64,000 nt of DNA from Pseudomonadota bacterium (GCA_018241185.1 JAFEEH010000231.1:1-64000); one strand, 5' to 3'. Shown: positions 1 through 8,754, numbered from the stretch's first letter. The notes: a model not told the origin generated them from the letters alone. A program made the numbers and translations.

Positions 1-67
1 CGCCCGGCAGCCTCCAAACTGAAGTGCAACACCCCCATCTTTTCAAGCACTTCACCAAGCAGCCGCG

Positions 68-1102
68 ATGAGCACTTCCGGGCGTACCTACCGACAACTT
101 GACCGCGAAGAACGGCGCAGCATCGCCGTGGCTCGCCAGCAAGGCCTGAGCATCCGCGCGATCGCGCGGATGCTCAGGCGCTCGCCCTCGACCATCAGCC
201 GTGAGATAAAGCGCAATGCGCCCGGCCCCCAGTACAGCGACCACTTCGCCCAGCAGCGCTGCGTGCGCCGGCGCCACCAGGCGCGCCCCCAGCCCAAGCT
301 GCATCGCCAGGGCACACTCTGGCCCCAGGTGAGTACCCTGCTGCATCTGCGCTGGTCGCCCCAGCAGATCGCCGGGCACCTGCGCAAGAGTCATCCTGAC
401 TGCCCAGCCCAGCGTGTGAGCCACGAGACCATCTACAACGCCATCTATGCCCAGCCGCGAGGCGAGCTGCGCAAGGAGCTGATCGGCTGCCTTCGCATGG
501 CCCGCGCCACGCGCTGGCCGCGCTCGCGCGGCACCGACCGGCACCGCGAGGTGGCCGATCTGCTGAGCATCCATGTGCGCCCGCCCGAAGTGCAGGACCG
601 GCTGTTTCCCGGACACTGGGAGGGCGATCTGATCAAGGGCGCCCATGGCCGCAGCGCCGTAGGCACCCTGGTGGAGCGCACCACGCGGTTGCTGATGCTG
701 GTCAAGCTGCCCCATCCGCACCCGGCCACGGCCGCACATGTGCTGCAGGCCTTTGGCGACAAGCTCGCGGGCATCGCCCAGCCCATGCGCAAGACGCTGA
801 CTTATGACCGAGGCTCGGAGATGGCCCGCCATGCTCAGCTGACCCAGCGAACGGGCATCCGGGTGTACTTCTGCGATCCGCACAGCCCCTGGCAGCGCGG
901 CACCAATGAGAACACCAACGGGCTGGTGCGCCAGTACCTGCCCAAGGGCACGGACTTGTCGGGGTACAGCCAGGAGGAGCTCGATGCCATTGCCGATCAG
1001 ATGAATGGCAGGCCTCGCGCCACCCTGGGCTGCTTCACCCCCTTGGAGGTCTATGGCTCCTGGCTGCAACGCCTGAGTCAGCCTCAAGACGCAGTTCAAT
1101 GA
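68..1102 (+). CDS. IS30-family transposase
   Basis: DDE transposase of 344 aa, a normal length for IS30. Residues 10-50 form the N-terminal helix-turn-helix that binds the element ends (SIRAIARML followed by SPSTISREIKRN). The catalytic core is intact: D187 in HWEGDLIKG, D247 in LTYDRGSE and E281 in the NENTNGLVRQYLPKG block typical of this family. The gene fills almost the whole element and shows no frameshift, so the copy may be active. An unusual 36-bp perfect DNA palindrome lies within the helix-turn-helix codons. Confidence 0.93.
   Translation: MSTSGRTYRQLDREERRSIAVARQQGLSIRAIARMLRRSPSTISREIKRNAPGPQYSDHFAQQRCVRRRHQARPQPKLHRQGTLWPQVSTLLHLRWSPQQIAGHLRKSHPDCPAQRVSHETIYNAIYAQPRGELRKELIGCLRMARATRWPRSRGTDRHREVADLLSIHVRPPEVQDRLFPGHWEGDLIKGAHGRSAVGTLVERTTRLLMLVKLPHPHPATAAHVLQAFGDKLAGIAQPMRKTLTYDRGSEMARHAQLTQRTGIRVYFCDPHSPWQRGTNENTNGLVRQYLPKGTDLSGYSQEELDAIADQMNGRPRATLGCFTPLEVYGSWLQRLSQPQDAVQ
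144..179. repeat. 36-bp perfect palindrome inside the transposase gene
   Basis: The 18 bases from GCCTGAGC to CGCGA are followed directly by their exact reverse complement, with no spacer. It encodes residues around LSIRAIARMLR of the helix-turn-helix, and the opposite strand encodes nearly the same peptide. It could extrude as a cruciform or act as a transposase or regulator binding site within the gene. Function is unknown. Confidence 0.9.
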
Positions 1103-1150
1103 AGACCTGTGTGTTGCACTCGGGGTTGACACCGCCCCCGCCCCGCGGGC

Positions 1151-1177
1151 GCGAGCAGCTATTAATTCGATAGCATT
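1151..1177 (+). repeat. Short dispersed repeat, copy A
   Basis: The core GAGCAGCTAT, then a few A/T-rich bases, then ATAGCA is preceded by a GC-rich block (CCCCGCGGGCGC). The same arrangement recurs near 5.9, 19.0 and 20.2 kb and, inverted, near 9.7 and 22.5 kb. This copy overlaps the stop codon of the thioesterase gene on the - strand and lies just outside the IS30 end. Confidence 0.6.
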
Positions 1178-1601
1178 ACACGCGCACGACCGCCATCGTG
1201 CCGTTGAACTTGGCGACCAGGATGCGCTCGGCGCCGCGGCGTCCGAACACCTCGGCCTCGACGACATGCAGCGCACGGCCGGCCTTGAGCACCTGCGCAC
1301 GGCAATCGAAGCGATCGCCCGTGCCGGGGCGCAGCAGATTGATCTTGAATTCGGCCGTCACGACCATCTCGCCCTCGCCGCACTGGGTCTGGGCTGCGGC
1401 GCCTGCGGTGTGGTCGGCCAGCGTGCTGATGACGCCTGCGTGGGCCACGCCGCCATGCTGCAGGTGGCGGGGCGCGACGGCCAGGGCCGTTTCGCACCAG
1501 CCCGGGCCGGCATCGATGAACTCGATGCCCAGGTCGCCGACGAAGGGTGCGAGCGTGAAAATGCGGCCGATGCGCTCGCGCAGCAGGGCCGCGTCGTTCA
1601 C
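1176..1601 (-). CDS. PaaI-type hotdog-fold thioesterase
   Basis: A 141-residue single hotdog domain, the usual length for the PaaI/YdiI acyl-CoA thioesterase group. The helix-facing motif LQHGGVAHAGVISTLADHTAGAAA is characteristic, with the acidic residue of ADHT at the usual catalytic position. The strands VVTAEFKINLLRP and ALHVVEAEVF complete the fold. Family members hydrolyse acyl- or aryl-CoA esters in the cytoplasm; the substrate here cannot be inferred. The ATG overlaps the stop of the upstream GlsB-like gene by 4 bp, so the two are probably cotranscribed and translationally coupled. Confidence 0.85.
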   Translation of the reverse strand: MNDAALLRERIGRIFTLAPFVGDLGIEFIDAGPGWCETALAVAPRHLQHGGVAHAGVISTLADHTAGAAAQTQCGEGEMVVTAEFKINLLRPGTGDRFDCRAQVLKAGRALHVVEAEVFGRRGAERILVAKFNGTMAVVRV

Positions 1602-1846
1602 GTCTTGCTCTTGATGAAGCCCCAGATGACCAGCAGGATGATCGCGCCCACCACGGAGGCGATGAAGCCGGCCGCCTGGCCCGCCGCGTACCAGCCCATG
1701 GCCTGGCCGAGGTAGGTGGCGACCAGCGAACCGACGATGCCGATGACCGTGGTGACGATGAAGCCGGCCGAGTCGTTGCCCGGCTTGATGGCGCGCGCGA
1801 TGAGGCCGACGACGAAACCGATCAGGATGGTCCAGATGATGCTCAT
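1598..1846 (-). CDS. GlsB/YeaQ/YmgE-family small membrane protein
   Basis: An 82-residue hydrophobic protein beginning MSIIWTILIGFVVGLIARAI, with three predicted membrane segments and the glycine-rich repeats typical of transglycosylase-associated (YeaQ/GlsB) stress proteins. I chose the start at MSII because AAGGGAA lies at ribosome-binding distance; an upstream in-frame extension would add 27 polar residues that the family lacks. It is the first gene of a two-gene unit with the thioesterase. The family is induced by acid, bile or stationary phase in other bacteria, but its biochemical role is unknown. Confidence 0.85.
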   Translation of the reverse strand: MSIIWTILIGFVVGLIARAIKPGNDSAGFIVTTVIGIVGSLVATYLGQAMGWYAAGQAAGFIASVVGAIILLVIWGFIKSKT

Positions 1847-1910
1847 GAGATTCCCTTGAAGTGGCAGCGGTGGTTGGAATGGGTTGTTGTCATGCGAGAG
1901 GCTGCCGGTT

Positions 1911-3584
1911 TCATGATACCGGCGCACCGCTCACGAGTGCCTGACGCACGGTGGTCGCCAGGGTGGAGATGTCGAAGGGCTTGATGAGAATGCGCTGCGT
2001 GCCCAGCACACGCCCCACCTCGGCCATGTCCGCGTAGCCCGTGGCCAGCACCACCGGAATGCGGCCGACCGCCTCCCGCGCGCGGTCGATGAATTCGGCA
2101 CCGTTCATGCCGGGCATCGCATAGTCGACCACCATGAGATCGGGCGTGGACAGTGCCAGGGCGGCCAGCCCGGCGTCTCCGTCGGCCGCCTCGCTGACGG
2201 CATAGCCCAGCAGACCCAGGCTCTCGACGATGGCGCGGCGCACCTCGGCGTCGTCTTCCACCACCAGCACCCGGTGGTGGCCCTGCTCGGCCGCCGCCGC
2301 CTCGGCCGTCGCCGGCATGGGCTCTTGCAGCGAGCGCTCGGCCGACGCCGGGAACAGCATCTCGACGCGGGTGCCCTGCCCCTCCTGGCTGCGCACGAAG
2401 GCCAGTCCGCCCGACTGCTTGGCGAAGCCGTACACCTGGCTCAGCCCCAGCCCCGTGCCGCTGCCGACCGGCTTGGTGGTGAAGAAGGGATCGAAGACCT
2501 TCGCCAGCACATGCGGCGCGATACCGGTGCCGGTGTCGTTGACCGACACGCTCACGTACTCGCCCGGCGGCAGTTCGCTGCCTGGATCGCGGCGCAGCGC
2601 GGTCTCGATGCGCAGCGTGCCGCCCGAAGGCATGGCGTCGCGGGCATTCACGGCCATGTTCAGCACCGCCATCTCGAGCTGGTTGGCATCGAGCACCGCC
2701 CAGCAGGGCGTGTCGGCCAGCACCAGCAGCACCTGGATCTGCGGCCCGACGGACACGCTGACCAGGTCGCGCACGCCCTCGATGAGCGCATTGACGTCGG
2801 TCAGCCTGGGCAGCAGCGACTGGTTGCGCGCGAAGCTCAGCAGTTGCCCCGTGAGGCGCGAACCCTTGCCCACCGCGCCCTTGGCCCGGCCCACGATCTC
2901 GCCCACCTTCGCCTCCTTCGACACACGGCCGAGCAGGTCCAGGTTCATGTTGACCACGTGCAGCAGGTTGTTGAAGTCGTGCGCGATGCCGCCCGTCAGG
3001 CGGCCGATGGCTTCCATCTTCTGCACCTGCAGCAGGGCCGCCTGCGCGCGCTCGCGCTCGGCGATCTCGGCCATCAGCCGGTCGTTGGCGCTGGCCAGTT
3101 CATGCGTACGCGCGGTGATGCGTTCCTCCAGCTGCGCGTTGAGCCGTTCGACCTCGGCCCGCGCGTCCTCCAGCTGCTGCAGGTGCATGCGGGTGGCGTA
3201 CTGGCGGCGACGCTGGCGCACGGCGGCGTCGGTGGCGCGCGCCAGCGTCTGCGTGTGCACCGGGCGCTCGAGCACGACGACGTTGCCCAGCGTCTGCATC
3301 ATGCCCAGTGCCCGCATCGAACGGGCCTCGCGCGTGGCCAGCACGATGAAGGGAAAGTCGGACCAGCTCGGCTGCGCCGTGAGCCAGGCATGCAGCGGCT
3401 CTTCGGGCAGGCCCAGGAGGGCTTCTTCGGTCAGCAGCGCCGCCGCGGCGCCCTCCCCCATGCGGGCCAGCAGTTCGTCGTGCGATCCGCACACCAGGAC
3501 GGTAAGCCCCATCTGCTCGATCACGCGCTGCACCACCAGGGCATCGCGCCCGCGCGGGGCGTGGACCAGGACGCGACGCTCCAT
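1911..3584 (-). CDS. Hybrid histidine kinase with C-terminal receiver
   Basis: A cytoplasmic sensor kinase of 557 aa without membrane segments. Residues 1-120 resemble a degenerate receiver without a clear phosphoacceptor Asp. Residues 130-190 are a coiled coil. The phosphoacceptor is H202 in GGIAHDFNNLL, and the ATPase domain has the N-box around N313 (NMAVNARDAM) and the DTGTGIAP and GSGTGLGLSQVYGF boxes. A full receiver follows, with D487 in VVDYAMPGMNG and a conserved Lys in LIKPFD. It starts 3 bp after the KaiC-like gene, so the two form an operon and probably one signalling pathway. The input signal is unknown. Confidence 0.93.
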   Translation of the reverse strand: MERRVLVHAPRGRDALVVQRVIEQMGLTVLVCGSHDELLARMGEGAAAALLTEEALLGLPEEPLHAWLTAQPSWSDFPFIVLATREARSMRALGMMQTLGNVVVLERPVHTQTLARATDAAVRQRRRQYATRMHLQQLEDARAEVERLNAQLEERITARTHELASANDRLMAEIAERERAQAALLQVQKMEAIGRLTGGIAHDFNNLLHVVNMNLDLLGRVSKEAKVGEIVGRAKGAVGKGSRLTGQLLSFARNQSLLPRLTDVNALIEGVRDLVSVSVGPQIQVLLVLADTPCWAVLDANQLEMAVLNMAVNARDAMPSGGTLRIETALRRDPGSELPPGEYVSVSVNDTGTGIAPHVLAKVFDPFFTTKPVGSGTGLGLSQVYGFAKQSGGLAFVRSQEGQGTRVEMLFPASAERSLQEPMPATAEAAAAEQGHHRVLVVEDDAEVRRAIVESLGLLGYAVSEAADGDAGLAALALSTPDLMVVDYAMPGMNGAEFIDRAREAVGRIPVVLATGYADMAEVGRVLGTQRILIKPFDISTLATTVRQALVSGAPVS

Positions 3585-3587
3585 GCC

Positions 3588-5120
3588 TCAGGCTTTCGCG
3601 TCGCCGGTCTGGCGCCTGTCGGCCTCGCCCATCAGCTCGACCTTGCCGTCGTACGAAGGCACGCCGCTGAGCACGCCGCGGAAGTCGGTCAACGCGGCGC
3701 CGACCTCGACCCCGTGCTCCTCGGTCAGCCGGAACTCGCGGATGGTGAGTTCATGGCGGCTGGTGCGGCTCTTGACCACCGACACCGCCTTGAGCAGCTG
3801 CCCGCGCGCCTCGAAAAAGCGGAACAGCACGATGGCATCCGAGAGATAACTCAGGTCCAGATCGCTGCGGCCCTCGCCGATGAGCCCATGCTGGCCCATG
3901 ATGAGCACCGTCACGACGCCTTTCTGGTTGAGGTAGCTCAGCAACTCGTGCATCTGCAGCAGCAGGAACTTGGCGCCCGGCATGGCCTGCATGTAGGCAT
4001 TGAGACTGTCGATGACCACCATGCCGACGCCGGCGTCCTCGACCGCGTCGCGCACCATGTTCGAGAACTGCCCCGGCGACATCTCGCCCGGGTCCAGAGG
4101 CAGCAGCTCCAGCTGCCCCGATGTGACGTAGCGCTCCAGCGGCAGGTTGAGCGCACGGCAGCGCAGCAGCAAAGTGCCGAGCCCTTCGTCGAAGATGTAG
4201 TACACGACGCGCTCGCCACGACGCAGCGCCGCCGTGACGGCGGAGGCGGCAGTGGTCGTCTTGCCCACGCCCGAAGGGCCGATGAACAGCGTGTTGCTGC
4301 CGCGGGAGAGACCGCCGCCGAGCAAGGCATCCAGCTCCGGCGTGCCGGTCGAGACGACCGACGACTCGAACTCGGTGCGATGCTCTGCCGCGATCAGGCG
4401 CGGATACACATCCAGGCCGCCGGTGTCCAGGCTGAGGTCATGCTCGCCGCCGCGGTAGCGCACACCGCGCATCTTGACCACACGCAGGTGCCGCCGCACC
4501 GGGCCGTAGTCGGCCATGGACTGGTCCAGCGCAACGACGCCGTGCGCGATGCTGTGCAGTTGCAGGTCGCCCTCGCCCTGGCCACCGCTCATGTCGTCCA
4601 GCATCAGCACGGTGCAGCCCTGCGTGGCGAAGAAGTGCTTGAGCGCGAGGATCTGGCGCCGGTAACGCAGCGGGTCCTGCGCAAGCAGGCGCATCTCCGA
4701 CAGGCTGTCGAAGACCACGCGGTCGGGCTTCTGGCGCTGCACCGTCTCCATGACGGCGCGCGTGGTTTCGCCAAGTTCGACTTCGGAGGGATAGAGGATC
4801 GACTGCTCGGCGTCGGGCGACAGGCCTTCCTCGCTGACCAGCTCGAAGATCTCCAGGCCGTCCAGCGCCCAGCCATGCGAGTCGGCGACCAGCGCAAGCT
4901 CCTTGCGCGTCTCCGAGAGCGTGATGTACAGACCTGCCTCGCCCCGCGAGCGTCCCTCGATCAGGAACTGCATGCCCAGCGTCGTCTTGCCGGCGCCGGG
5001 CGAACCCTCGATGAGGTACAGGTGCCCGCGCGGCAAACCGCCCCCCAACACGTTGTCGAGCCCGGCGATGCCGGTGGTCGCACGCGGCTGGGGCCGTCGT
5101 GGCGCGGAAGAGGGGGGCAT
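3588..5120 (-). CDS. KaiC-like RecA-superfamily ATPase
   Basis: Two tandem RecA/KaiC domains in 510 aa, close to cyanobacterial KaiC length. Walker A motifs are GSPGAGKT (residues 39-46) and GPSGVGKT (281-288). The C-terminal domain keeps the KaiC pattern SDAIVLFRFFEARGQLLKAVSVVKSR. By alignment from memory, the autophosphorylation pair Ser431/Thr432 corresponds to S424-Y425, so only one hydroxyl residue is the canonical one. I chose the ATG with AGGAG five bases upstream; an in-frame ATG 15 bases earlier abuts that site. No kaiA or kaiB is present. The hybrid kinase follows after 3 bp. A signalling role is likelier than a complete circadian clock. Confidence 0.88.
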   Translation of the reverse strand: MPPSSAPRRPQPRATTGIAGLDNVLGGGLPRGHLYLIEGSPGAGKTTLGMQFLIEGRSRGEAGLYITLSETRKELALVADSHGWALDGLEIFELVSEEGLSPDAEQSILYPSEVELGETTRAVMETVQRQKPDRVVFDSLSEMRLLAQDPLRYRRQILALKHFFATQGCTVLMLDDMSGGQGEGDLQLHSIAHGVVALDQSMADYGPVRRHLRVVKMRGVRYRGGEHDLSLDTGGLDVYPRLIAAEHRTEFESSVVSTGTPELDALLGGGLSRGSNTLFIGPSGVGKTTTAASAVTAALRRGERVVYYIFDEGLGTLLLRCRALNLPLERYVTSGQLELLPLDPGEMSPGQFSNMVRDAVEDAGVGMVVIDSLNAYMQAMPGAKFLLLQMHELLSYLNQKGVVTVLIMGQHGLIGEGRSDLDLSYLSDAIVLFRFFEARGQLLKAVSVVKSRTSRHELTIREFRLTEEHGVEVGAALTDFRGVLSGVPSYDGKVELMGEADRRQTGDAKA

Positions 5121-5230
5121 GGCTTCTCCTGACATCTCCTGAGGTCGGAAATTCTGGCGGTCGCGCGCAGCACGGCGTGTCGCCGAACGTCCTACAAACG
5201 CGTGGGCGGCGAGCGGCTAATGTCCGGTTC

Positions 5231-5857
5231 ATGCTCGAAAAACTCCCCGAGGTGGTGGGTCATGTGCTGTCCGGCGTGCGCGCCGGGCTGGACGAGATCG
5301 CCTTCAACACGCTGGGCCTGCGCGCCGGCCATGGCACGCTGCAGCTGGCCAGCCTGGCCTTCGCCGACCACGCGCCGATCCCCGCGCGCTACACCGCCGA
5401 TGGCGAAGGGCTGTCGCCGCCGCTCTCGTGGACCGGGGTGCCGACACAGGCGCGCTCGCTGGTGCTGATCGTGGAAGACGCCGACTCGCCCACGCCCAGC
5501 CCGCTGGTGCACGCGATCGCCGTCGACCTGCCACCCGGCGACGGCGCGCTGGCCGAGGGCGCGCTGGCCGAGGGCGACGGCACCGAGGGCCCCGAGGCGA
5601 TGCACGTGGGACGCAACTCCTACCTCCAGACCGTCTGGCTGCCGCCGGACCCGCCGCCCGGCCACGGCGTGCACCGCTATGCCTTTCAGCTCTACGCGCT
5701 GGCCGAAGGCCCACCGTTCTCCGACAGCCCCGGGCGCGATGAGGTGCTGGACGCCGTTCGCGAACGCGCGCTGGCCAGCGGCCTGCTGATCGGCACTTAC
5801 GAGCGGCCTGACGGAAAGATTCCCCTCGCGGGCGGCGCCCGGGCGGTCGCCGGCTAG
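5231..5857 (+). CDS. YbhB/YbcL-family PEBP-like protein
   Basis: Phosphatidylethanolamine-binding-protein (Raf-kinase-inhibitor-like) fold of 208 aa. Diagnostic parts are YTADGEGLSPPLSWTGVP, the ligand-site strand LVLIVEDADSPTPSPLVHAIAVDLPP, and GVHRYAFQLYAL. Compared with the family it has a short N-terminal helix extension and a duplicated ALAEG unit coded by a 15-bp tandem repeat (5546-5575). Function in bacteria is unclear; small anionic ligands bind the conserved Asp/His pocket. It is divergent from the KaiC-like gene and convergent with the creatininase gene. Confidence 0.86.
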   Translation: MLEKLPEVVGHVLSGVRAGLDEIAFNTLGLRAGHGTLQLASLAFADHAPIPARYTADGEGLSPPLSWTGVPTQARSLVLIVEDADSPTPSPLVHAIAVDLPPGDGALAEGALAEGDGTEGPEAMHVGRNSYLQTVWLPPDPPPGHGVHRYAFQLYALAEGPPFSDSPGRDEVLDAVRERALASGLLIGTYERPDGKIPLAGGARAVAG

Positions 5858-5865
5858 CGCGTTCT

Positions 5866-5927
5866 GAATAAAAAGTGGCTGCAACGCCCGCCCGTCGGGC
5901 GTGAGCAGCTATCGAAAAGATAGCAAT
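5866..5927 (+). repeat. Short dispersed repeat, copy B (best-formed)
   Basis: The order is AAAAAGTGGCTGCAACGCCC, an internal GC hairpin (GCCCG/CGGGC), then GTGAGCAGCTAT, CGAAAAG and ATAGCAATT. The outer part can pair (CTAT with ATAG). It fills the gap between two convergent genes, where it could serve as a bidirectional terminator. It is the reference copy for comparing the others. Confidence 0.75.
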
Positions 5928-5935
5928 TCGCCGGA

Positions 5936-6766
5936 TCAGCGCGGCGGATCGTCCGCCAGCGTCGACAGCGGCAGCCGCGAGACCTCGGCCAGCAGCGCCG
6001 CGAAGGCGCGCGCCGCGGCATCGAGCCACACTTGGCCCTGCTCGGCCGTGGCGGCGGCGGCGTTGCCGGCGGCCCCCGCGGGGTGGTAGTCCTGCATGGC
6101 CCAGCCCAGCTTGGCGCTGCGGCCGTTGCCGAGGATGGGGTAATCGCGCCCCCGTTGCTCCGAACTGGGCCGGAAGTTTGCCGCGGCATCGCTGCGCACC
6201 AGTTCCGGCGCGAGCGCCAGTATGAGGGCCGTCTCGGACTCGCCGGCATGCACGTCGAAGCGGTCCGTGGCCAGCGGACGGCCCGCGGCATCGACCAGCG
6301 GCAGGTGAAACCAGCTCACGCTGTAGACCAGCAGATCGTGCGATTCGCGCAGTTCGCGCGCGACGATGTCCATTGCCCCCACGTGGCCGCCGTGCGCGTT
6401 GAACAGCACCAGCTTGCGCAGCCCCGCGCGGGCGACGCCGGCACCGATCTCCTTCCACAGTCGCATCACGGTTTCGGACGAGAGCGTCAACGTGCCGGCA
6501 AAGCGCGCGTGCTCCGGGCTCAGCCCCACCGGCTGCGTCGGCAGGAAGAGCACCGGCAGTTCGGCCGGCAGCAGCGGCAGCGTGGCGCGCACGATGCCGT
6601 CGGCCAGCAGCGTGTCGACGCCCAGGGGCAGGTGCGGGCCGTGCTGCTCCGTCGCGCCCAGCGGCAGCACCGCCACCGTGGCGGCCGGATCGAGCGCGGC
6701 GAAGTCGCGCGTGCCGAGCTCGGCCCAGAAGCGGCGGACGGGAAGGGAAGGAGCGGCAGCGGCCAT
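5936..6766 (-). CDS. Creatininase-family amidohydrolase
   Basis: A 276-residue member of the creatininase/creatinine amidohydrolase family. The metal-binding set is complete: E40 and H42 in ATEQHGPHLPLGVD, D51 in the same block, NAHGGH at 123-128 and HAGESE at 173-178. Relatives open cyclic amides (creatinine, mycofactocin precursor, formamidopyrimidine-type rings). Nothing nearby fixes the substrate. It is probably a metal-dependent cytoplasmic enzyme; the specific name creatininase would be over-calling. Confidence 0.88.
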   Translation of the reverse strand: MAAAAPSLPVRRFWAELGTRDFAALDPAATVAVLPLGATEQHGPHLPLGVDTLLADGIVRATLPLLPAELPVLFLPTQPVGLSPEHARFAGTLTLSSETVMRLWKEIGAGVARAGLRKLVLFNAHGGHVGAMDIVARELRESHDLLVYSVSWFHLPLVDAAGRPLATDRFDVHAGESETALILALAPELVRSDAAANFRPSSEQRGRDYPILGNGRSAKLGWAMQDYHPAGAAGNAAAATAEQGQVWLDAAARAFAALLAEVSRLPLSTLADDPPR

Positions 6767-6817
6767 GACGCGATCTTAGGCCGCCGTGCCGGGCACGAAG
6801 GCCGCGCTCATGAAGAA

Positions 6818-6845
6818 GCCCCCGCGCCGTCGCCGGTGCGGGGGC
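6818..6845. terminator. GC-rich hairpin terminator
   Basis: An 11-bp stem, GCCCCCGCGCC pairing with GGTGCGGGGGC with one G-U pair and a six-base loop. It lies between the creatininase start and the end of the small membrane gene, and is placed to end transcription of the latter on the - strand. It lacks a long T run (TTCTTC follows on that strand). Confidence 0.6.
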
Positions 6846-6862
6846 CTGCGGGCGACCGTCGA

Positions 6863-7180
6863 TCAGGACTGCGGCTGGGCTGCAGCGGACTCGCGTTCAC
6901 GGGCCAGTTGACGCTCGGCACGCGCGATCGCGGCTTCGAGCACGGGAATGCTGCTGCTGGCGTCACCCTGGCGGCGTGCCTCGAGCCGGGCGAGTTCGCT
7001 GCCGCCGTCGCCGGCGAGTTCCTGCAGCCGCTCGGTGAGCTCGCGCCGGCGCCTGACAAGCGCCACGGTTTTGGTGCGGCCGGCGTCCTGCAGGCGTTCG
7101 CGGTAGTGGAGGTAGACGGCGCCGACCAGCGCCATGACGGCAGCGCCCATGGCAAGGACGCTCCAGAACGAGGAAAACAT
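6863..7180 (-). CDS. Small membrane-anchored coiled-coil protein, function unknown
   Basis: A 105-residue protein with one N-terminal membrane helix (FWSVLAMGAAVMALVGAVYL), then a charged, Arg/Glu-rich region with heptad character to residue about 95, probably cytoplasmic. I recognise no family. It is a single-gene unit with its own hairpin terminator downstream. The coding call rests on codon bias, a clean membrane-plus-coiled-coil architecture and lack of a better frame. Confidence 0.6.
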   Translation of the reverse strand: MFSSFWSVLAMGAAVMALVGAVYLHYRERLQDAGRTKTVALVRRRRELTERLQELAGDGGSELARLEARRQGDASSSIPVLEAAIARAERQLARERESAAAQPQS

Positions 7181-7395
7181 TCGAAAACTCCCTGGGCGTC
7201 GTCCGAGAAGATCCGTTCACCGCCCTGTAGCGCCAAAGTTTACATTTGTGACGCAACTTCGCCCGTGACCGGTTCCCACGCGGGGCGGCGCATTTGCGGC
7301 ATTCCGTCACGGTCGAGGGTTCCGATGCCGCCCAGGCGCGCTTGTGCAGCACCCGCTGCCGCGAACCCCGCCCCGCGGTGCCCGGCGTGCGCGGC

Positions 7396-8754
7396 TCAAC
7401 GCGCCCGTGCCACCCGCCAGACCGTGTTGCCAACGTCGTCGGCCACCAGCAGCGCGCCAGCCTTGTCCAGCGCCACGCCCACCGGCCGACCCTGCGCCTG
7501 CCCGTCGGCATTCAGGAAGCCGGTGAGGAAATCCACCGGCGCGCCGCTCGGCCGGCCCCCGATGAAAGGCACGAACACCACCTTGTAGCCCGAGGCCGGC
7601 TTGCGGTTCCAGGAGCCGTGCTCGCCGACGAACGCGCCGTTGGCGAATTCCGGCGGCATGCCGCGCGCGTTGGAGAACGCCAGGCCCAGCGGCGCGACGT
7701 GCGTGCCCAGGGCGTAGTCGGGCGCGATGGCCTTGGCGACCCGATCCGGACGCTGCGGCTGCACGCGCACGTCGACCACGCCGCCCCAATAGCTCCACGG
7801 CCAGCCGTAGAAGGCGCCGTCCTTGACCGAGGTGAGGTAGTCGGGCACCAGGTCGCTGCCGATCTCGTCGCGCTCGTTCACCACGGTCCACAGCACCTGG
7901 GTGTCGGGCTCCCAGCCCAGGCCATTGGGGTTGCGCAGGCCGGTGGCGAAGAGGCGCTTGGCGCCGGTCTTCGGGTCGACCTCCCAGACGGCCGCTCGGC
8001 CCTCCTCGGCGGGCAGGCCGTTCTCGCCCACGTTGCTGTTGGAGCCGACGGTGACGTACAGCTTGCTGCCGTCGCCGCTGGCGATGACGTTCTTGGTCCA
8101 GTGGTGGTTGATGCCGGCGGGCAGGTCGGTCACCTTCGCCGGCGCGCCGCCGGCCTGCGTCTGGCCCTCGGTGTAGGGCAGCTTGAGCAGCGCATCGGCA
8201 TTGGCGACGAAGAGCTCGTTGCCCACCAGCGCCATGCCATGGGGCGAGGTCAGGCCACTGGCGAACACGGTGCGCACGTCGGCCACGCCGTCGCCGTTGG
8301 TGTCGCGCAGCAGGGTGATGCGGTCGGCGCTGGGCACGCCGGCGCCGGCTCGCTTCATCACCGCGTTCATGGCCTTGCGGCGGATGCGGTCCCACAGGCC
8401 CGGCGGCGTCTCGGCCCGGGCGGCGGGCTTGTTGCTCTCGGCCACCAGCACGTCGCCATTGGGCAGAGCGTAGACCCAGCGCGGGTGGTCCAGCCCGCGG
8501 GCCAGCGCCGTGACCTTGAAGCCCGGGGGCGCCGTGGGGCCGGCGGTGTCGGTCCAGCCGACCGCCTTGGCGATGTGGACAGTCGGGATCAGCGTCTTGT
8601 TGGGGGGCGGCAGCTGCGGGTTGGGACCGGTGCCGGCCTCAAAGGGCAGCCGCGCGGTCTCGCCGCAGCCGGCGAGCAGCAGGCCCGCGCCGAGCGCGAG
8701 CGCGAGGGCAGGAGCGCGAAGCCAGGATCGGGGAACGGGGGTGGCAGGGTGCAT
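7396..8754 (-). CDS. PQQ-type sorbosone/glucose dehydrogenase-like lipoprotein
   Basis: A 452-residue six-bladed beta-propeller of the soluble PQQ sugar dehydrogenase/L-sorbosone dehydrogenase group. A lipoprotein signal ends in LLLAGCGET, so the mature protein is tethered in the periplasm. Propeller signatures include [49 protein letters not shown] and [18 protein letters not shown] chose the ATG that gives a normal signal peptide; upstream codons give an unlikely leader. No PQQ biosynthesis genes lie in the window, so cofactor use is inferred. The substrate is unknown. Confidence 0.88.
   Translation of the reverse strand: MHPATPVPRSWLRAPALALALGAGLLLAGCGETARLPFEAGTGPNPQLPPPNKTLIPTVHIAKAVGWTDTAGPTAPPGFKVTALARGLDHPRWVYALPNGDVLVAESNKPAARAETPPGLWDRIRRKAMNAVMKRAGAGVPSADRITLLRDTNGDGVADVRTVFASGLTSPHGMALVGNELFVANADALLKLPYTEGQTQAGGAPAKVTDLPAGINHHWTKNVIASGDGSKLYVTVGSNSNVGENGLPAEEGRAAVWEVDPKTGAKRLFATGLRNPNGLGWEPDTQVLWTVVNERDEIGSDLVPDYLTSVKDGAFYGWPWSYWGGVVDVRVQPQRPDRVAKAIAPDYALGTHVAPLGLAFSNARGMPPEFANGAFVGEHGSWNRKPASGYKVVFVPFIGGRPSGAPVDFLTGFLNADGQAQGRPVGVALDKAGALLVADDVGNTVWRVARAR

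Larger units (their letters stand above)
12..1131 (+). mobile_element. IS30-family insertion sequence, apparently complete
   Basis: Imperfect terminal inverted repeats of about 30 bp bracket one transposase gene. The left end carries AGTGCAACAC from position 23 and the right end carries its complement GTGTTGCACT at 1111-1120; further matches flank this core on both sides. The outer limits are approximate because the terminal bases of the repeats diverge. IS30 elements make only 2-3 bp target duplications, and I could not confirm one. The element sits directly downstream of the thioesterase gene and next to a short chromosomal repeat. Confidence 0.75.

Noticed and set aside
2230-5132. Long open frames on the + strand opposite the kinase and KaiC-like genes
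   Set aside because: Composition is His/Gln/Ala/Arg-rich with no domain, as expected from antisense frames of high-GC genes; the - strand genes have complete motifs.
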